Of a DNA stretch of 64,000 nucleotides, positions 1-9,770 are shown piece after piece; within the stretch, counting starts at the first letter, position 1; each line of letters begins with the position of its first letter. The position numbers and the translations under genes are program-made. The stretch is from a marine gamma proteobacterium HTCC2080. GTDB lineage: Bacteria > Pseudomonadota > Gammaproteobacteria > Pseudomonadales > Halieaceae. The notes beneath the pieces were generated by a model. It did not search any database and had not been told where the DNA came from. It was given only the letters and a program-made list of their open reading frames with translations. Where the stretch lies: contig AAVV01000006.1 of assembly GCA_000169115.1 (NCBI GenBank), positions 210,232 through 274,231 on the forward strand, in the 5' to 3' direction.

Positions 1-53
1 ACATGAATTCTAAAAAATCTAATTGTACCAGCCTGAGGAAGCGCTGGGGGCGG

Positions 54-1538
54 TCAACGTCGTCGACGTATACCCGTTGCAAAAATAAGGAGCCCACAAA
101 AGGCAAGAGTTGGTGTGCTTCCCAGCCGCATGATGGGTGTTAATCCTGTTTTTGGCTGTACCTCGCCGGTAATGACGACTTCCTCAAATTGTGGTGCTGC
201 CACCAATAACTCACCCTTATGATCAATGATTGCAGACACGCCATTATTGGTGCCCCTAAGAAGTGGCCTTCCGGTTTCTAGCGCGCGAAAGCGCGCCATT
301 TGCAGGTGTTGCAAGGGGCCCATAGAGCGACCGAACCAACTGTCATTGCTGACCGTGATGAGTACCTCCGCAGTGCGCGCGCCCTTCCAGACGAAATCTG
401 GATAGACCACCTCATAGCAAATAAAAGAGGCAACGCTCAAGGTGCCAGCGGACAAAATGGGTGGCACATTGGGCCCGGGAATGAAGTTAGACATGGGTAA
501 GTCAAAAAATTGAATCAAGCCACGTAAGCTCTTTTCAAAGGGTACGTATTCTCCAAAGGGAACCAGCTTTTGTTTGCGGTATTCACCCGTCCCCAATCCC
601 AGAGCAATAATGCTGTTATAACGTCCGCTCTCGTCACGGGTGGGTATACCTGTAATTAGGGTGGTCTCTGTTTTTTGCGCTAACGAAGCGATCTGGTCCA
701 GATAGTCATGAATACGATCACGGTAGGCGGGAAGAGCCGATTCAGGCCACAGCACGAGGTCGACATTTTCGAAGTGAGGTATTGAGTTGTCGATGTATTG
801 CTGCTGGATCGTGCGAAAGTGGCGGCGGTCCCATTTTTTCTCTAGCGAGATGTTGGGCTGATATAGGGCGGCAGTCACCGGTACCGTCGTATTCTGAGTC
901 CATGAAACAGCGTTCAGAGGTAGACCCATTAAGATTACTGCCGTCCAGATAAGTGTCTTAGCCCATCTACGGCGAGGAGCACTGCCGCTACTAAGCGCTA
1001 GGCAACCTAAGGCCCCAGAGAATCCCACAATAATAAAGCTTAGGCCATAGACGCCTAGCACGGGCGCCCATCCGGCCCCCGGGGTGTCGAGTGCAACGTA
1101 TCCTGCGTACAGCCAGGGAAACCCTGTAAAAAGCCAGCTTCGTAGCCATTCGAAAGCCACCCAAATGGCTGCAAAGAGCAAGGGGCTGGGTGTTTTTAGT
1201 TTAGAGCTGCAGCGGCGATAAAATGCCATTTGTAGCCCTGTCAAAATGGCGAGTCCAAAGCAAAAAAATGCCGTTAGGGCTCCGGCTAATAATGGCGGGG
1301 CTTGGCCATAAACGTTGATGCTGACATACACCCAAGAGGCGCCTGCACCAAACAGGCCTACACCATAGAGCCAGCCGATGAGAAAGGCTGAGTGTTGCGA
1401 TTGCCGATGCATGAGATACAGCAGTGCAGCGACACTGAGTAATGTCGAAGGCCAGGCTGACATAGGTGCCAAACCCGGAACAAAGAGGGCGCCGGCAATT
1501 GCTGGCAACAGACCGCCTGCTAAACCCTTAGACGCCAC
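54..1538 (-). CDS. lnt: Apolipoprotein N-acyltransferase Lnt
   Basis: Transfers the third acyl chain from phospholipid to the N-terminal cysteine of apolipoproteins in the inner membrane, the last step of lipoprotein maturation. The 494-residue product has several hydrophobic segments in its first ~210 residues, then a nitrilase-fold periplasmic domain. The expected Glu-Lys-Cys triad is visible as E266 (LWPESALP), K324 (KLVPFGEYVP) and C374 (FICYEVVYPD). It lies 5 bp downstream of corC and is the last gene of a minus-strand operon whose order miaB-ybeZ-ybeY-ybeX-lnt matches Escherichia coli. Length and motifs are normal for the family; the assignment is secure. Confidence 0.97.
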   Translation of the reverse strand: MASKGLAGGLLPAIAGALFVPGLAPMSAWPSTLLSVAALLYLMHRQSQHSAFLIGWLYGVGLFGAGASWVYVSINVYGQAPPLLAGALTAFFCFGLAILTGLQMAFYRRCSSKLKTPSPLLFAAIWVAFEWLRSWLFTGFPWLYAGYVALDTPGAGWAPVLGVYGLSFIIVGFSGALGCLALSSGSAPRRRWAKTLIWTAVILMGLPLNAVSWTQNTTVPVTAALYQPNISLEKKWDRRHFRTIQQQYIDNSIPHFENVDLVLWPESALPAYRDRIHDYLDQIASLAQKTETTLITGIPTRDESGRYNSIIALGLGTGEYRKQKLVPFGEYVPFEKSLRGLIQFFDLPMSNFIPGPNVPPILSAGTLSVASFICYEVVYPDFVWKGARTAEVLITVSNDSWFGRSMGPLQHLQMARFRALETGRPLLRGTNNGVSAIIDHKGELLVAAPQFEEVVITGEVQPKTGLTPIMRLGSTPTLAFCGLLIFATGIRRRR

Positions 1539-1543
1539 GTGAA

Positions 1544-2392
1544 TCAGTCGGCAGTGTCATTGGGTGGTGTAACACGAAGGCTTAGCAATCGGCGTTGGTC
1601 AGCGTTAACTACTTTAAACTCAAAGCGCTGGAGATAGGTGGTCTCGCTGCGGGTGGGTACGTGGCCAAAGGCATTGACGACTAGGCCGCCAATGGTATCG
1701 AACTCTTCATTGCTAAATGACACACTGAAATGCTCATTGAAATCTTCAATCGGCGTTTGGGCTTTTACGAAAAAATCAGTGGGGCTTATTTTTCGAATAT
1801 CTAGGCCTTCATCAACGTCTGTTTCATCTTCAATTTCACCGACGATTTCTTCAAGCACATCCTCAATGGTCACCAGTCCGGCAACACCTCCGTACTCATC
1901 GATCACAATCGCCATGTGATTGCGGTTTTGACGGAATTCTCGAAGTAACACATTGAGTCGCTTACTTTCGGGCACCACAACTGCGGGTCGCAAGAGGCTG
2001 CGCAGATCGAACTCTGGCTCGCGTTCCAGTATGAGTGGCAAGAGATCTTTGGCTAATAAAATTCCGATCACATTATCGAGGGTGTCATCAATAACGGGAA
2101 AACGTGAGTGGGCGGCATGAATAATTTGAGGCAGAGCTTCGTCGAGCTCAGCATCGATTTTAATGACCGTCATCTGGGCCCGAGGAATCATAATATCCCG
2201 AACCTGCATATCGCTGACCGATAAGGCGCCTTCCATAATGGTTTTGGCGTCGTCATCAATTAGTTCATTGTTAACTGCAAGCTCTAGAAGACCCTCTAGG
2301 TCTGCTCGATTTTGCGGTGTTCCAGAAAGAAACTGTGTTAAGCGCTCGACCCAAGACCGCTCGTCGTTTTCAGGGGTATGTGTATCGTTCAC
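1544..2392 (-). CDS. ybeX: CorC/YbeX family CBS-domain protein
   Basis: Soluble member of the HlyC/CorC family, named for magnesium/cobalt efflux but more recently linked to ribosome metabolism; the exact role is unsettled. The 282-residue protein has a CBS-domain pair at roughly residues 65-190 (start IMIPRAQM; the second CBS holds VIDEYGGVAGLVTIEDVLEE) and a C-terminal CorC_HlyC transporter-associated domain with the typical DTIGGLV stretch. No transmembrane DUF21 domain is present, as in E. coli YbeX. Its start overlaps the ybeY stop by 4 bp, indicating translational coupling. Confidence 0.93.
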   Translation of the reverse strand: MNDTHTPENDERSWVERLTQFLSGTPQNRADLEGLLELAVNNELIDDDAKTIMEGALSVSDMQVRDIMIPRAQMTVIKIDAELDEALPQIIHAAHSRFPVIDDTLDNVIGILLAKDLLPLILEREPEFDLRSLLRPAVVVPESKRLNVLLREFRQNRNHMAIVIDEYGGVAGLVTIEDVLEEIVGEIEDETDVDEGLDIRKISPTDFFVKAQTPIEDFNEHFSVSFSNEEFDTIGGLVVNAFGHVPTRSETTYLQRFEFKVVNADQRRLLSLRVTPPNDTAD

Positions 2393-2880
2393 GGTAGATC
2401 GGCTCGCTGAATGTCATCGACAGGTAGGTAGGGGTCAGAGCAGCCAAACTGCTGCAAAATTTGCGTTTCAAGGGCTTCCATGTTCTGGGCCGCATCATCT
2501 GTCTCGTGATCGTAGCCGAGTAAATGCAAGACGCCATGCACGGTCAGGTGAGCCCAGTGGCAGATAGGAGGCTTCCCCTGTTCTTGGGCCTCTTTCCAGA
2601 CTAGGGGGCTGCATATGACGATGTCACCCAGCAGCTCGCAAGGGATTTCTGCTGAGATATCTGCAGGAAAAGACAGAACGTTTGTGGGTCCGGACCGATT
2701 GCGAAAGCGCTGATTGAGTTGCGTCATCTCATCGGTATTACTGATACGAATACTCAGTTCGGGCTGCGCGGTTGGATCTGCTCCCAACATGCTGCAGGTT
2801 GCATTGACCCAACGTTTGAAACTTTCGTCTTCAGGCGCTTCTATAGATTCGTCGCGTTCAATGTGCAGCAGGGGAATCAT
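2389..2880 (-). CDS. ybeY: Endoribonuclease YbeY
   Basis: Zinc-dependent endoribonuclease needed for 16S rRNA 3'-end maturation and ribosome quality control. The 163-residue sequence carries the diagnostic metal-binding motif HGVLHLLGYDH with H115, H119 and H125, preceded by the conserved RNRSGPTNVLSFP segment at about residues 60-72. It overlaps ybeZ upstream and corC downstream by 4 bp each, so the three genes are probably translated as a coupled unit. Length is typical of the family. Confidence 0.96.
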   Translation of the reverse strand: MIPLLHIERDESIEAPEDESFKRWVNATCSMLGADPTAQPELSIRISNTDEMTQLNQRFRNRSGPTNVLSFPADISAEIPCELLGDIVICSPLVWKEAQEQGKPPICHWAHLTVHGVLHLLGYDHETDDAAQNMEALETQILQQFGCSDPYLPVDDIQRADLP

Positions 2881-3926
2881 GGTTCCCTTCGCTCCAGCTT
2901 AGGGCTTCTAGCCTCAAAGTCGTCGTAAGCTGACACGACTCGCTGCACCAAGGGGTGTCGCACGACGTCTTTGTTTGCGAACCAAGTGAATGTTATGCCT
3001 TCGACGCCTTCCAGCACTTGGGTGGCGTGTGTAAGGCCCGATTGTTGGCCCCTCGGGAGATCAATTTGCGTGGCGTCGCCGGTGATGACTGCGGTTGAAC
3101 CAAAGCCAATTCGCGTCAAAAACATTTTCATCTGCTCGCGGGTCGTATTCTGCGCCTCGTCCAAAATAATAAAAGCATTGTTGAGGGTTCGCCCGCGCAT
3201 AAAGGCAAGGGGTGCCACTTCAATAATATTTCGTTCTATGTATTTAGTGACTGTTTCAAATCCCAGCATTTCGTATAGCGCGTCGTAGAGCGGACGAAGA
3301 TAGGGATCCACTTTCTGACTGAGGTCCCCTGGCAGAAATCCCAGTCTTTCGCCGGCCTCTACGGCTGGCCGTACGAGTAAAATTCGACGCACTTGTTCGT
3401 CTAGCAGAGCCTGCACAGCGCAAGCGACACCCAAATAGGTTTTCCCTGTGCCCGCAGGCCCAATACCGAAGTTGATGTCGTAACGTTGTAGCGCACGAAC
3501 ATAATTTTGTTGGTTCTTACCTCTGGGTTTGATCGATGTCCGTTTTGTTCGAATGACCGTAATGGGTTCGACATCGCTGCCTGAGTTTTGCTGTCGATGT
3601 TGCGCTAGGTGCTCAAGGTCAGCTTCCTGCAAGTGCAAGTGAACGCTCTCCGGACTGATTCCAATTCCCTGACAAGCTTCCCCATACAATGTTTCTAGAA
3701 GAGCGATCGTTATTGCGGCTGCATCTGCGCTTCCCGAGACAGTGAACTGATTACTGCGATTTCGGATAACGACGCCTAGCCGCTCTTCGAGTTGGCGCAA
3801 ATGTGCATCCAGCTGTCCGCACAGTGCGGCCAGATGACGGGCATCATTAGGTTCAAGGGCAATGCTGAGCTGTGAGGCCGATTCCGCGGTGTTTTCGGGT
3901 TCGGGGGCTGCGCTAATGGTATCCAA
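2877..3926 (-). CDS. ybeZ: PhoH-like ATPase YbeZ
   Basis: PhoH-family P-loop ATPase that partners YbeY in RNA metabolism. The 349-residue protein has an N-terminal KH-like region (about residues 30-120) and a PhoH core with Walker A GPAGTGKT near residue 158 and Walker B FIILDEAQNT near residue 254. It sits between miaB (80 bp upstream) and ybeY (4-bp overlap), the conserved gammaproteobacterial order. A start slightly downstream of the annotated ATG cannot be ruled out because the first ~20 residues are low in complexity. Confidence 0.95.
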   Translation of the reverse strand: MDTISAAPEPENTAESASQLSIALEPNDARHLAALCGQLDAHLRQLEERLGVVIRNRSNQFTVSGSADAAAITIALLETLYGEACQGIGISPESVHLHLQEADLEHLAQHRQQNSGSDVEPITVIRTKRTSIKPRGKNQQNYVRALQRYDINFGIGPAGTGKTYLGVACAVQALLDEQVRRILLVRPAVEAGERLGFLPGDLSQKVDPYLRPLYDALYEMLGFETVTKYIERNIIEVAPLAFMRGRTLNNAFIILDEAQNTTREQMKMFLTRIGFGSTAVITGDATQIDLPRGQQSGLTHATQVLEGVEGITFTWFANKDVVRHPLVQRVVSAYDDFEARSPKLERREP

Positions 3927-4005
3927 CGCCTGTTTGTTCGCTCTTTTCGCAACTGGGAGGGAGAAGATACAGACCTTGGTGGGGGAGTCAACTGCCTTTA
4001 TTGAC

Positions 4006-5355
4006 TCAGGCTGGCGTTGCTAGCAACTGGCCTCGCAGAGAGTTGGGCAAAGCTTCGACAATTTTTACGTCGGCGAAGTGCCCAATGAGCCCGCTGTCAT
4101 CGCAGCTAAAATTGACCACACGGTTATTTTCAGTGCGCCCGGCAAGCTGCCCAGGATCTTTTTTGGACACCCCCGTAACCAAAATACGCTGCTCGCTACC
4201 TACCATAGCGATGGAAATTGCAGCGGCTTGTTGGGCGATTCTGCCTTGTAATATTTTTAAGCGCTGCTTCTTAGTTGCCATTTCGGTTTCATCTGCGAGA
4301 TCGGCTGCCGGTGTGCCCGGGCGGGCGCTATAAATAAAGCTAAATGAATGATCGAATCCAATGTCATCGATCAGCTTCATGGTGGCGGAAAAATCTTTTT
4401 CATCTTCACCGGGAAAGCCAATAATAAAATCAGACGATAACGAGATGTTCGGGCGAATTCGGCGCAGAGCCCGAATTTTGGCTTTGTATTCCAGTGCGGT
4501 GTGACCACGTTTCATTGCCATCAAAGTTCGGTCTGAGCCGCTTTGCACGGGCAGATGTAGATGGTCGACAAGGGCAGGAATATCTGCGTAGCACTGGATA
4601 AGTGCATCTGAAAACTCCACAGGATGCGATGTTGTGTATCGAATGCGTTCTATGCCTGACACCAAATTTACAAGGTGAAGAAGCTCGGCAAAGTCGACAC
4701 TCTCCCCTAGATGATTGGGCCCCCTGTAGGCGTTCACGTTTTGACCCAGAAGGTTGACCTCTTTCACGCCACCTCCAGCCAGCGATGCAATTTCGGCAAT
4801 GATGTCGTCTACTGGGCGCGAAACTTCTTCACCACGGGTGTATGGCACGACGCAGAAAGTGCAGTATTTACTGCAGCCTTCCATGATTGAGACAAAAGCG
4901 CTGGGCCCATCGACTCGGGGTTCTGGTAGTCGATCAAATTTTTCAATCTCAGGGAAGCTAACGTCCACAACAACAGGGGTGCCGTCCCGTCGAGCCTCAA
5001 TCATTTCGGGTAATCGATGCAAGGTTTGGGGCCCAAAAATTAAATCGACGAAGGGTGCACGCTTGCTGATTTCTGCGCCTTCCTGACTAGCAACGCAGCC
5101 GCCTACACCAATAATCAAGTTAGGCTTTGCCTGTTTTAGTGGTCGCCAACGCCCCAGTTGGTGAAATACCTTTTCCTGAGCTTTTTCGCGAATTGAACAG
5201 GTGTTCAGCAAAAGTACATCAGCGTCCTCTGCCCGATCGGTAAGGGCTAATCCGTGACTTTCTGCCAGCAGGTCAGCCATCCGGGCAGAATCGTACTCAT
5301 TCATCTGGCAGCCATGGGTTTGTACAAACAGTTTTTTCTGGGGTGGTGTTGTCAA
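4006..5355 (-). CDS. miaB: tRNA-2-methylthio-N6-dimethylallyladenosine synthase MiaB
   Basis: Radical-SAM methylthiotransferase that adds the 2-methylthio group to i6A37 of tRNAs reading U-starting codons. The 449-residue protein shows the N-terminal UPF0004 cluster cysteines C16, C53 and C87, the radical-SAM motif CSKYCTFC (C161, C165, C168), and a C-terminal TRAM domain from about residue 375. It is the first gene of the minus-strand operon; the 143-bp interval to the divergent DUF1820 gene should contain the operon promoter. Confidence 0.97.
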   Translation of the reverse strand: MTTPPQKKLFVQTHGCQMNEYDSARMADLLAESHGLALTDRAEDADVLLLNTCSIREKAQEKVFHQLGRWRPLKQAKPNLIIGVGGCVASQEGAEISKRAPFVDLIFGPQTLHRLPEMIEARRDGTPVVVDVSFPEIEKFDRLPEPRVDGPSAFVSIMEGCSKYCTFCVVPYTRGEEVSRPVDDIIAEIASLAGGGVKEVNLLGQNVNAYRGPNHLGESVDFAELLHLVNLVSGIERIRYTTSHPVEFSDALIQCYADIPALVDHLHLPVQSGSDRTLMAMKRGHTALEYKAKIRALRRIRPNISLSSDFIIGFPGEDEKDFSATMKLIDDIGFDHSFSFIYSARPGTPAADLADETEMATKKQRLKILQGRIAQQAAAISIAMVGSEQRILVTGVSKKDPGQLAGRTENNRVVNFSCDDSGLIGHFADVKIVEALPNSLRGQLLATPA

Positions 5356-5498
5356 AAAAGTGTTCTCTTATGCGGTGGATACTGCGGTCGGGGTGGAGTA
5401 TAACGTTATGAACCCTGCCGTGCGCGAGAATCCACTGGCAGATAGCGTCAGAAGTGGTACCATTCCCGCCCTTTTTTGCCTAACCGCGTTCTTTGCCC

Positions 5499-5842
5499 AT
5501 GACAACTCAGCCCGTCTACAAGGTTATCTTCCAAAACGGAGGCCAGGTCTTCGAGGTTTTCGCTAGGCAAATATTTCAGAGTGACATGTGGGGCTTCATA
5601 GAGATTGAAGAGCTGGTTTTTGGCGAGCGCTCAGCGGTATTGGTTGACCCTTCTGAAGAGAAATTAAAGAACGAGTTTGCCGGCGTAAGCGCAGTTATAT
5701 CCCTCTGCACTCGGTTATTCGCATTGATGAAGTTGAAAAAGAGGGCGCCGTTCGCGTGTCCGAGGCCTCCGCCAGCGGCGCCAAAATCTCACATTTACCG
5801 TTTAACGGCATTCCCTCCGTTCCCTCCGGGGGCGATGACTGA
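5499..5842 (+). pseudogene. DUF1820 family protein, interrupted by an apparent -1 frameshift
   Basis: Small cytosolic protein of unknown function, conserved in gammaproteobacteria, here divergent from miaB. From the ATG at 5499 the frame reads a typical DUF1820 N-terminus (TTQPVYKVIFQNGGQVFEVF, then VDPSEEKLKNEFAGV) but then loses similarity. Adding one base near 5687-5689, where GTAAGCGC would become GTAAAGCGC, restores a family-like C-terminus (YIPLHSVIRIDEVEKEG) ending at a TGA at 5840-5842, about 115 residues in all. The uncorrected frame runs to 5906 with an unrelated proline-rich tail. A sequencing undercall in an A run is as likely as a genuine mutation. Confidence 0.8.
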
Positions 5843-5928
5843 CCTGTCGAAAGGCCTTGAATTGCGGCTTAATGACCACCACATCTTGGTAAATGAAGGT
5901 ATGTAGCCAAGGAATGGGGCAGGCTGTA

Positions 5929-8418
5929 ATGAGCAGCGAAGACGATCAAGTTTCAGACAAACCTGACGAAAGCGCAGACGAGGGCGTCCTTGAAGGGGTT
6001 TCGGCGCACTACGAATTGGGCTCCGAAGACGTCATCACAGCTAAGCGGGCGCCGGCTCCAGCGTTAGCGGATGATGTACTGCCCGAAACGCTGGTACTAC
6101 TGCCATTACCCGGGCGTCCTTTTTTTCCAGGCCAAGTTCAGCCCATTGGTCTCAATCCTGATCAGTGGCAAAAAACACTGGCCGCCATATCAGAGCAGGG
6201 TAAGGGATTGCTGGGATTGGCTTTTGTCGGCGATGTAAATCCTGTCGACGTAATGACCAGTGATTTTCCCGACATGGGCTGCGTCGTGAGACTGCACAGA
6301 CCTGCTGGCCAGTCGGACAACCCAGGACAATTCCTTGCACAGGGCATAAAGCGGTTTCGAATTGTTCGATGGTTGCGCGAGGATGGCCCCTTCATTGCGC
6401 AGGTTGAGTATCCGCGCTCAAAAGGTGACCGCGACAGCGACGAAGTGAAGGCATACGCAATGGCGATTATTGCTGCGATCAAAGAGCTGCTGCCACTCAA
6501 TCCGCTCTACTCTCAAGAGCTCAAGCAATATCTCGGCAATTTCAATCCAAACCAGCCCAGCCTGCTGGCAGACTTTGCTGCGGCTATGACGACCGCATCG
6601 GGGCTTCAGCTGCAGGGTATTCTGCAAACCCTTCCTCTGACAGCACGTATGACGAAAGTACTGGAATTGCTGCGCCGTGAGAAAGAGGTTGCTGAGCTTC
6701 AAGGGGAAATCAGCCGAGAGGTGAACGATAAGGCCTCTGATAGCCAGCGAGAGTTTTTTCTTAAGGAGCAGATGAAGGTTATCCAGCGGGAGCTGGGAAT
6801 CTCTAAAGACGATAGGACGTCAGACGCCGAAAAATTTGCCGAGCGAATGTTGACGCGTAATCCTCCAGAGCATGTTGCCACGCGCTTTTCAGAGGAATTA
6901 GACAAGTTGAAGGTGCTGGAGTCAGGGTCACCGGAATATGCGGTGACACGTAATTACCTTGACTGGGTCAGCGCTGTCCCCTGGGGAGTGTTTTCAGAGG
7001 ATAACCTAAGCCTTGGACATGCTCGAGACGAGCTCGACCGCCATCATGACGGGCTTGGGGACGTAAAAGAGCGCATCGTAGAATTTTTAGCAGTGGGTAA
7101 TTTTAAAGGCACGATTGACGGCTCCATACTATTGCTTGTGGGCCCACCGGGCGTAGGTAAAACCAGTATTGGTAAATCTGTCGCTGATGCCTTAGGCAGA
7201 AAATTTTTCCGATTCAGTTTAGGCGGTATGCGAGACGAGGCGGAAATAAAGGGGCACCGGCGCACTTATATCGGTGCAATGCCCGGCAAGTTGGTGCAGG
7301 CCCTGAAAGATGTCGACGTTGCTAATCCAGTGATTATGCTGGATGAGATCGACAAAGTGGGTCGCTCTTACCAAGGTGATCCTGCCTCTGCACTTTTGGA
7401 AGTGTTGGACCCCGAGCAAAACAGCGAGTTCTTGGATCATTATCTCGATTTGCGCGTCGATCTTTCTCGGGTTCTCTTTATTGCCACTGCCAACCAACTC
7501 GATACGATCCCGCCGGCGCTTCTAGATCGCATGGAGACAATTCGCCTTTCAGGTTATGTTGCTGAAGAAAAACTGGCGATTGCGCGTAATCATCTGTGGC
7601 CAAAGTTGCTTAAACGGCACGGGGCTAAGCCGCCCCAGGTAAGGATTAATGACGCTGCACTGCGTCTGGTAATTGATGGCTACTGTAGGGAAGCAGGCGT
7701 GCGACAGCTAGAAAAGCAGTTGGCGGCGCTGATGAGAAAATCTATTGTCCAGATTGTTGACAGTGAAGCATCTCGTGTTCGGCTGGGCAAAAAAGATATT
7801 GCAGAATTATTGGGGCAACCTCGCCATCGCAGTGAGCGACCCCTGCGCGGAAAAGGGGTGGTAACCGGGCTTGCTTGGACAGCCCAAGGCGGTGTAACCC
7901 TACCTATTGAATCTAGCAGAGTTCATACTTTAAATCGTGGTTTCAAGCTCACAGGGCAGCTGGGTGAGGTGATGAAGGAAAGTGCGGAGATAGCTTACAG
8001 TTATGTCATAGCCCAATTAAATAATTTTGGTTGCCGCGAAGATTTTTTTGACACATCACTGGTTCATTTGCATGTGCCCGAAGGGGCGACGCCAAAAGAT
8101 GGTCCCAGTGCCGGCATAACAATGGCGACAGCACTACTATCCCTTGCTCGAAGTCAGCGCATAAAACGCCCGTTGGCGATGACCGGCGAACTAACTTTAA
8201 CTGGGCGAGTGTTACCGGTAGGGGGTATTCGAGAAAAGGTTGTTGCTGCTCGCAGAGCTCAAATAACCGAGGTGCTATTACCCTTCGCTAATCGCGGGGA
8301 CTATGAAGAGCTGCCCGATTATTTAACGGCGGACATGACCGCGCACTTTGTGCGAGGTTTTGATGAGGTTTTTGAAATCGTATTTGGTGGAGCGGCAGCT
8401 AAGCGGCCTCTCCATTAA
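5929..8418 (+). CDS. Lon-type ATP-dependent serine protease (LonA family)
   Basis: Cytosolic AAA+ protease that unfolds and degrades proteins. From the ATG at 5929 the product is about 829 residues: an N-terminal Lon substrate-binding domain (PLPGRPFFPGQ onward), a central coiled helical region, an AAA+ module with Walker A GPPGVGKTS and Walker B VIMLDEIDKVG, and a C-terminal peptidase domain with catalytic S727 (DGPSAG) and K770 (GGIREKVVAA), separated by 43 residues as in E. coli Lon. An in-frame upstream ATG at 5893 would add 12 residues. It carries an acidic N-terminal extension of ~50 residues, and its location next to a DUF1820 gene rather than clpX suggests a second, AsrA-like Lon rather than the housekeeping copy; that is inference. 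Confidence 0.9.
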   Translation: MSSEDDQVSDKPDESADEGVLEGVSAHYELGSEDVITAKRAPAPALADDVLPETLVLLPLPGRPFFPGQVQPIGLNPDQWQKTLAAISEQGKGLLGLAFVGDVNPVDVMTSDFPDMGCVVRLHRPAGQSDNPGQFLAQGIKRFRIVRWLREDGPFIAQVEYPRSKGDRDSDEVKAYAMAIIAAIKELLPLNPLYSQELKQYLGNFNPNQPSLLADFAAAMTTASGLQLQGILQTLPLTARMTKVLELLRREKEVAELQGEISREVNDKASDSQREFFLKEQMKVIQRELGISKDDRTSDAEKFAERMLTRNPPEHVATRFSEELDKLKVLESGSPEYAVTRNYLDWVSAVPWGVFSEDNLSLGHARDELDRHHDGLGDVKERIVEFLAVGNFKGTIDGSILLLVGPPGVGKTSIGKSVADALGRKFFRFSLGGMRDEAEIKGHRRTYIGAMPGKLVQALKDVDVANPVIMLDEIDKVGRSYQGDPASALLEVLDPEQNSEFLDHYLDLRVDLSRVLFIATANQLDTIPPALLDRMETIRLSGYVAEEKLAIARNHLWPKLLKRHGAKPPQVRINDAALRLVIDGYCREAGVRQLEKQLAALMRKSIVQIVDSEASRVRLGKKDIAELLGQPRHRSERPLRGKGVVTGLAWTAQGGVTLPIESSRVHTLNRGFKLTGQLGEVMKESAEIAYSYVIAQLNNFGCREDFFDTSLVHLHVPEGATPKDGPSAGITMATALLSLARSQRIKRPLAMTGELTLTGRVLPVGGIREKVVAARRAQITEVLLPFANRGDYEELPDYLTADMTAHFVRGFDEVFEIVFGGAAAKRPLH

Positions 8419-8428
8419 GAAAATTCTC

Positions 8429-9412
8429 TCAAGGTGCGGCCGCGGTAAGAATTGCTCGGATGGGTGCGGCGTGGCCCTCTGCAGTGAGGGTTGCATTTTC
8501 GCTGTCTAGAAATTGCTCCAGTGAGTGGAAGGTCATCCACGGTGTGGTGCGCTGTTCCTGCGTAGATGTGGTGCTAACATCAACTATCTGAGCATTTTTA
8601 AACCCAACTTTTTCAAGCCACCCGCGAAGTGTCACCGCACTGGGTAGACACCAAACGTTACCCATTCTGGCGTAACGATTTGGGGGGATAAAAACGGTGT
8701 TGGGGCCGCCTTCAACGACCAGTGTTTCTAATATCAATTGCCCGTCACTTCGTAGCGCATCACGGAGCTCGATGAGATGGTCTAGCGGCGATCGACGGTG
8801 ATACAAAACCCCCATTGAAAACACTGTATCGAAGGCGCGAAGTTTTGAAGGTAGTTGCTCAAGCGTGATGGGCAACACATTAATGTTTGGCTGGCGTAAG
8901 TAATGCTGTATTGCCCTAAATTGTAAGTTAAATAATGGACTGGGGTCGATGCCGATAACCTCCTTTGCGCCAGCTCCTAGCATCCTCCAGCTGTGGTATC
9001 CGCTACCACAACCGACATCTAAAACTCGGCGTTGAGATAGATCATGTAGGGCACCTTCAAGGCGGTGCCACTTCCAGTCGGACCGCCATTCAGTATCAAG
9101 GTGTAGATCAAAAAGTTGAAAGGGTCCTTTGCGCCAAGGATGCAAACCTTGCAAGGCTGTTGTGAGCTGTGTGCGCTCGCCTTCAGTGATGGATCCTGTG
9201 CAACCTACTCGGTCATTGCAAAGATTGACGGTGTCGGCGCAAATTTTTGGGAGTGACAATAAAGCTTCATGCCAACGTGGAATGTCACCGTACCGTGCGC
9301 TTGAGAAGCCCTGGGCGAGCTGGCTTGGCAGTTGTGTTAGCCATGGCTCCAGCAGAGTGCCTGTCCAGCGCTCCTGCAGGGCCATTAGGTCTGCCGCTAC
9401 GATTCCATCCAT
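8429..9412 (-). CDS. cmoB: tRNA U34 carboxymethyltransferase CmoB
   Basis: Transfers the carboxymethyl group of carboxy-S-adenosylmethionine to 5-hydroxyuridine at tRNA position 34, giving cmo5U. The 327-residue protein matches E. coli CmoB closely along its length, including DTEWRSDWKW, the SAM-type glycine motif DVGCGSGYH, and FDTVFSMGVLYHRRSPL. CmoA, which makes the cofactor and is usually encoded immediately upstream, is not present in the 358 bp upstream or elsewhere in this window. Convergent with the Lon gene, 10 bp apart. Confidence 0.95.
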   Translation of the reverse strand: MDGIVAADLMALQERWTGTLLEPWLTQLPSQLAQGFSSARYGDIPRWHEALLSLPKICADTVNLCNDRVGCTGSITEGERTQLTTALQGLHPWRKGPFQLFDLHLDTEWRSDWKWHRLEGALHDLSQRRVLDVGCGSGYHSWRMLGAGAKEVIGIDPSPLFNLQFRAIQHYLRQPNINVLPITLEQLPSKLRAFDTVFSMGVLYHRRSPLDHLIELRDALRSDGQLILETLVVEGGPNTVFIPPNRYARMGNVWCLPSAVTLRGWLEKVGFKNAQIVDVSTTSTQEQRTTPWMTFHSLEQFLDSENATLTAEGHAAPIRAILTAAAP

Positions 9413-9770
9413 CCGTGCATCCTTAAGAAAAGAGACAATCTTGGTACTTGCTTGTATTTTACGATTTTAAATACGCTGTGGTTGCTATTTTTAAACTGAG
9501 TCTAGAGCGGCCCGCCACGATGAAGCTGTTGTGGGTATGCTCACACAGCCCCGTGGATGGTTATAAATATGTCAGAGCGGGAAAACAAAAAATGCGCGCG
9601 TTATTTTAGGCCCCTCATTTCAAAAAGTGCCATGAAGTGCGTGCTAAGCTAGTGCAGCTTTCATTTTATGTAGTCATAAAATTCCAACCTATCATCGTCA
9701 GTAGTTGGCAGCGAGGTTACTGCTGATCCATAATTCGGGATCGCTTGCCAATGGACCTCTGGAAATAATC
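9413..9770. other. Divergent intergenic region, cmoB / aminotransferase
   Basis: This 358-bp interval separates two divergent genes and should contain both promoters. No coding frame with recognisable content, tRNA-like fold or clear terminator was seen. In-frame GTG/TTG codons upstream of 9771 on the plus strand would extend the aminotransferase by about 22 residues, but that extension resembles no aminotransferase N-terminus. Confidence 0.5.

Noticed and set aside
9705..9770. Upstream extension of the aminotransferase
   Set aside because: Non-ATG start and unfamily-like sequence; ATG 9771 fits the family N-terminus.
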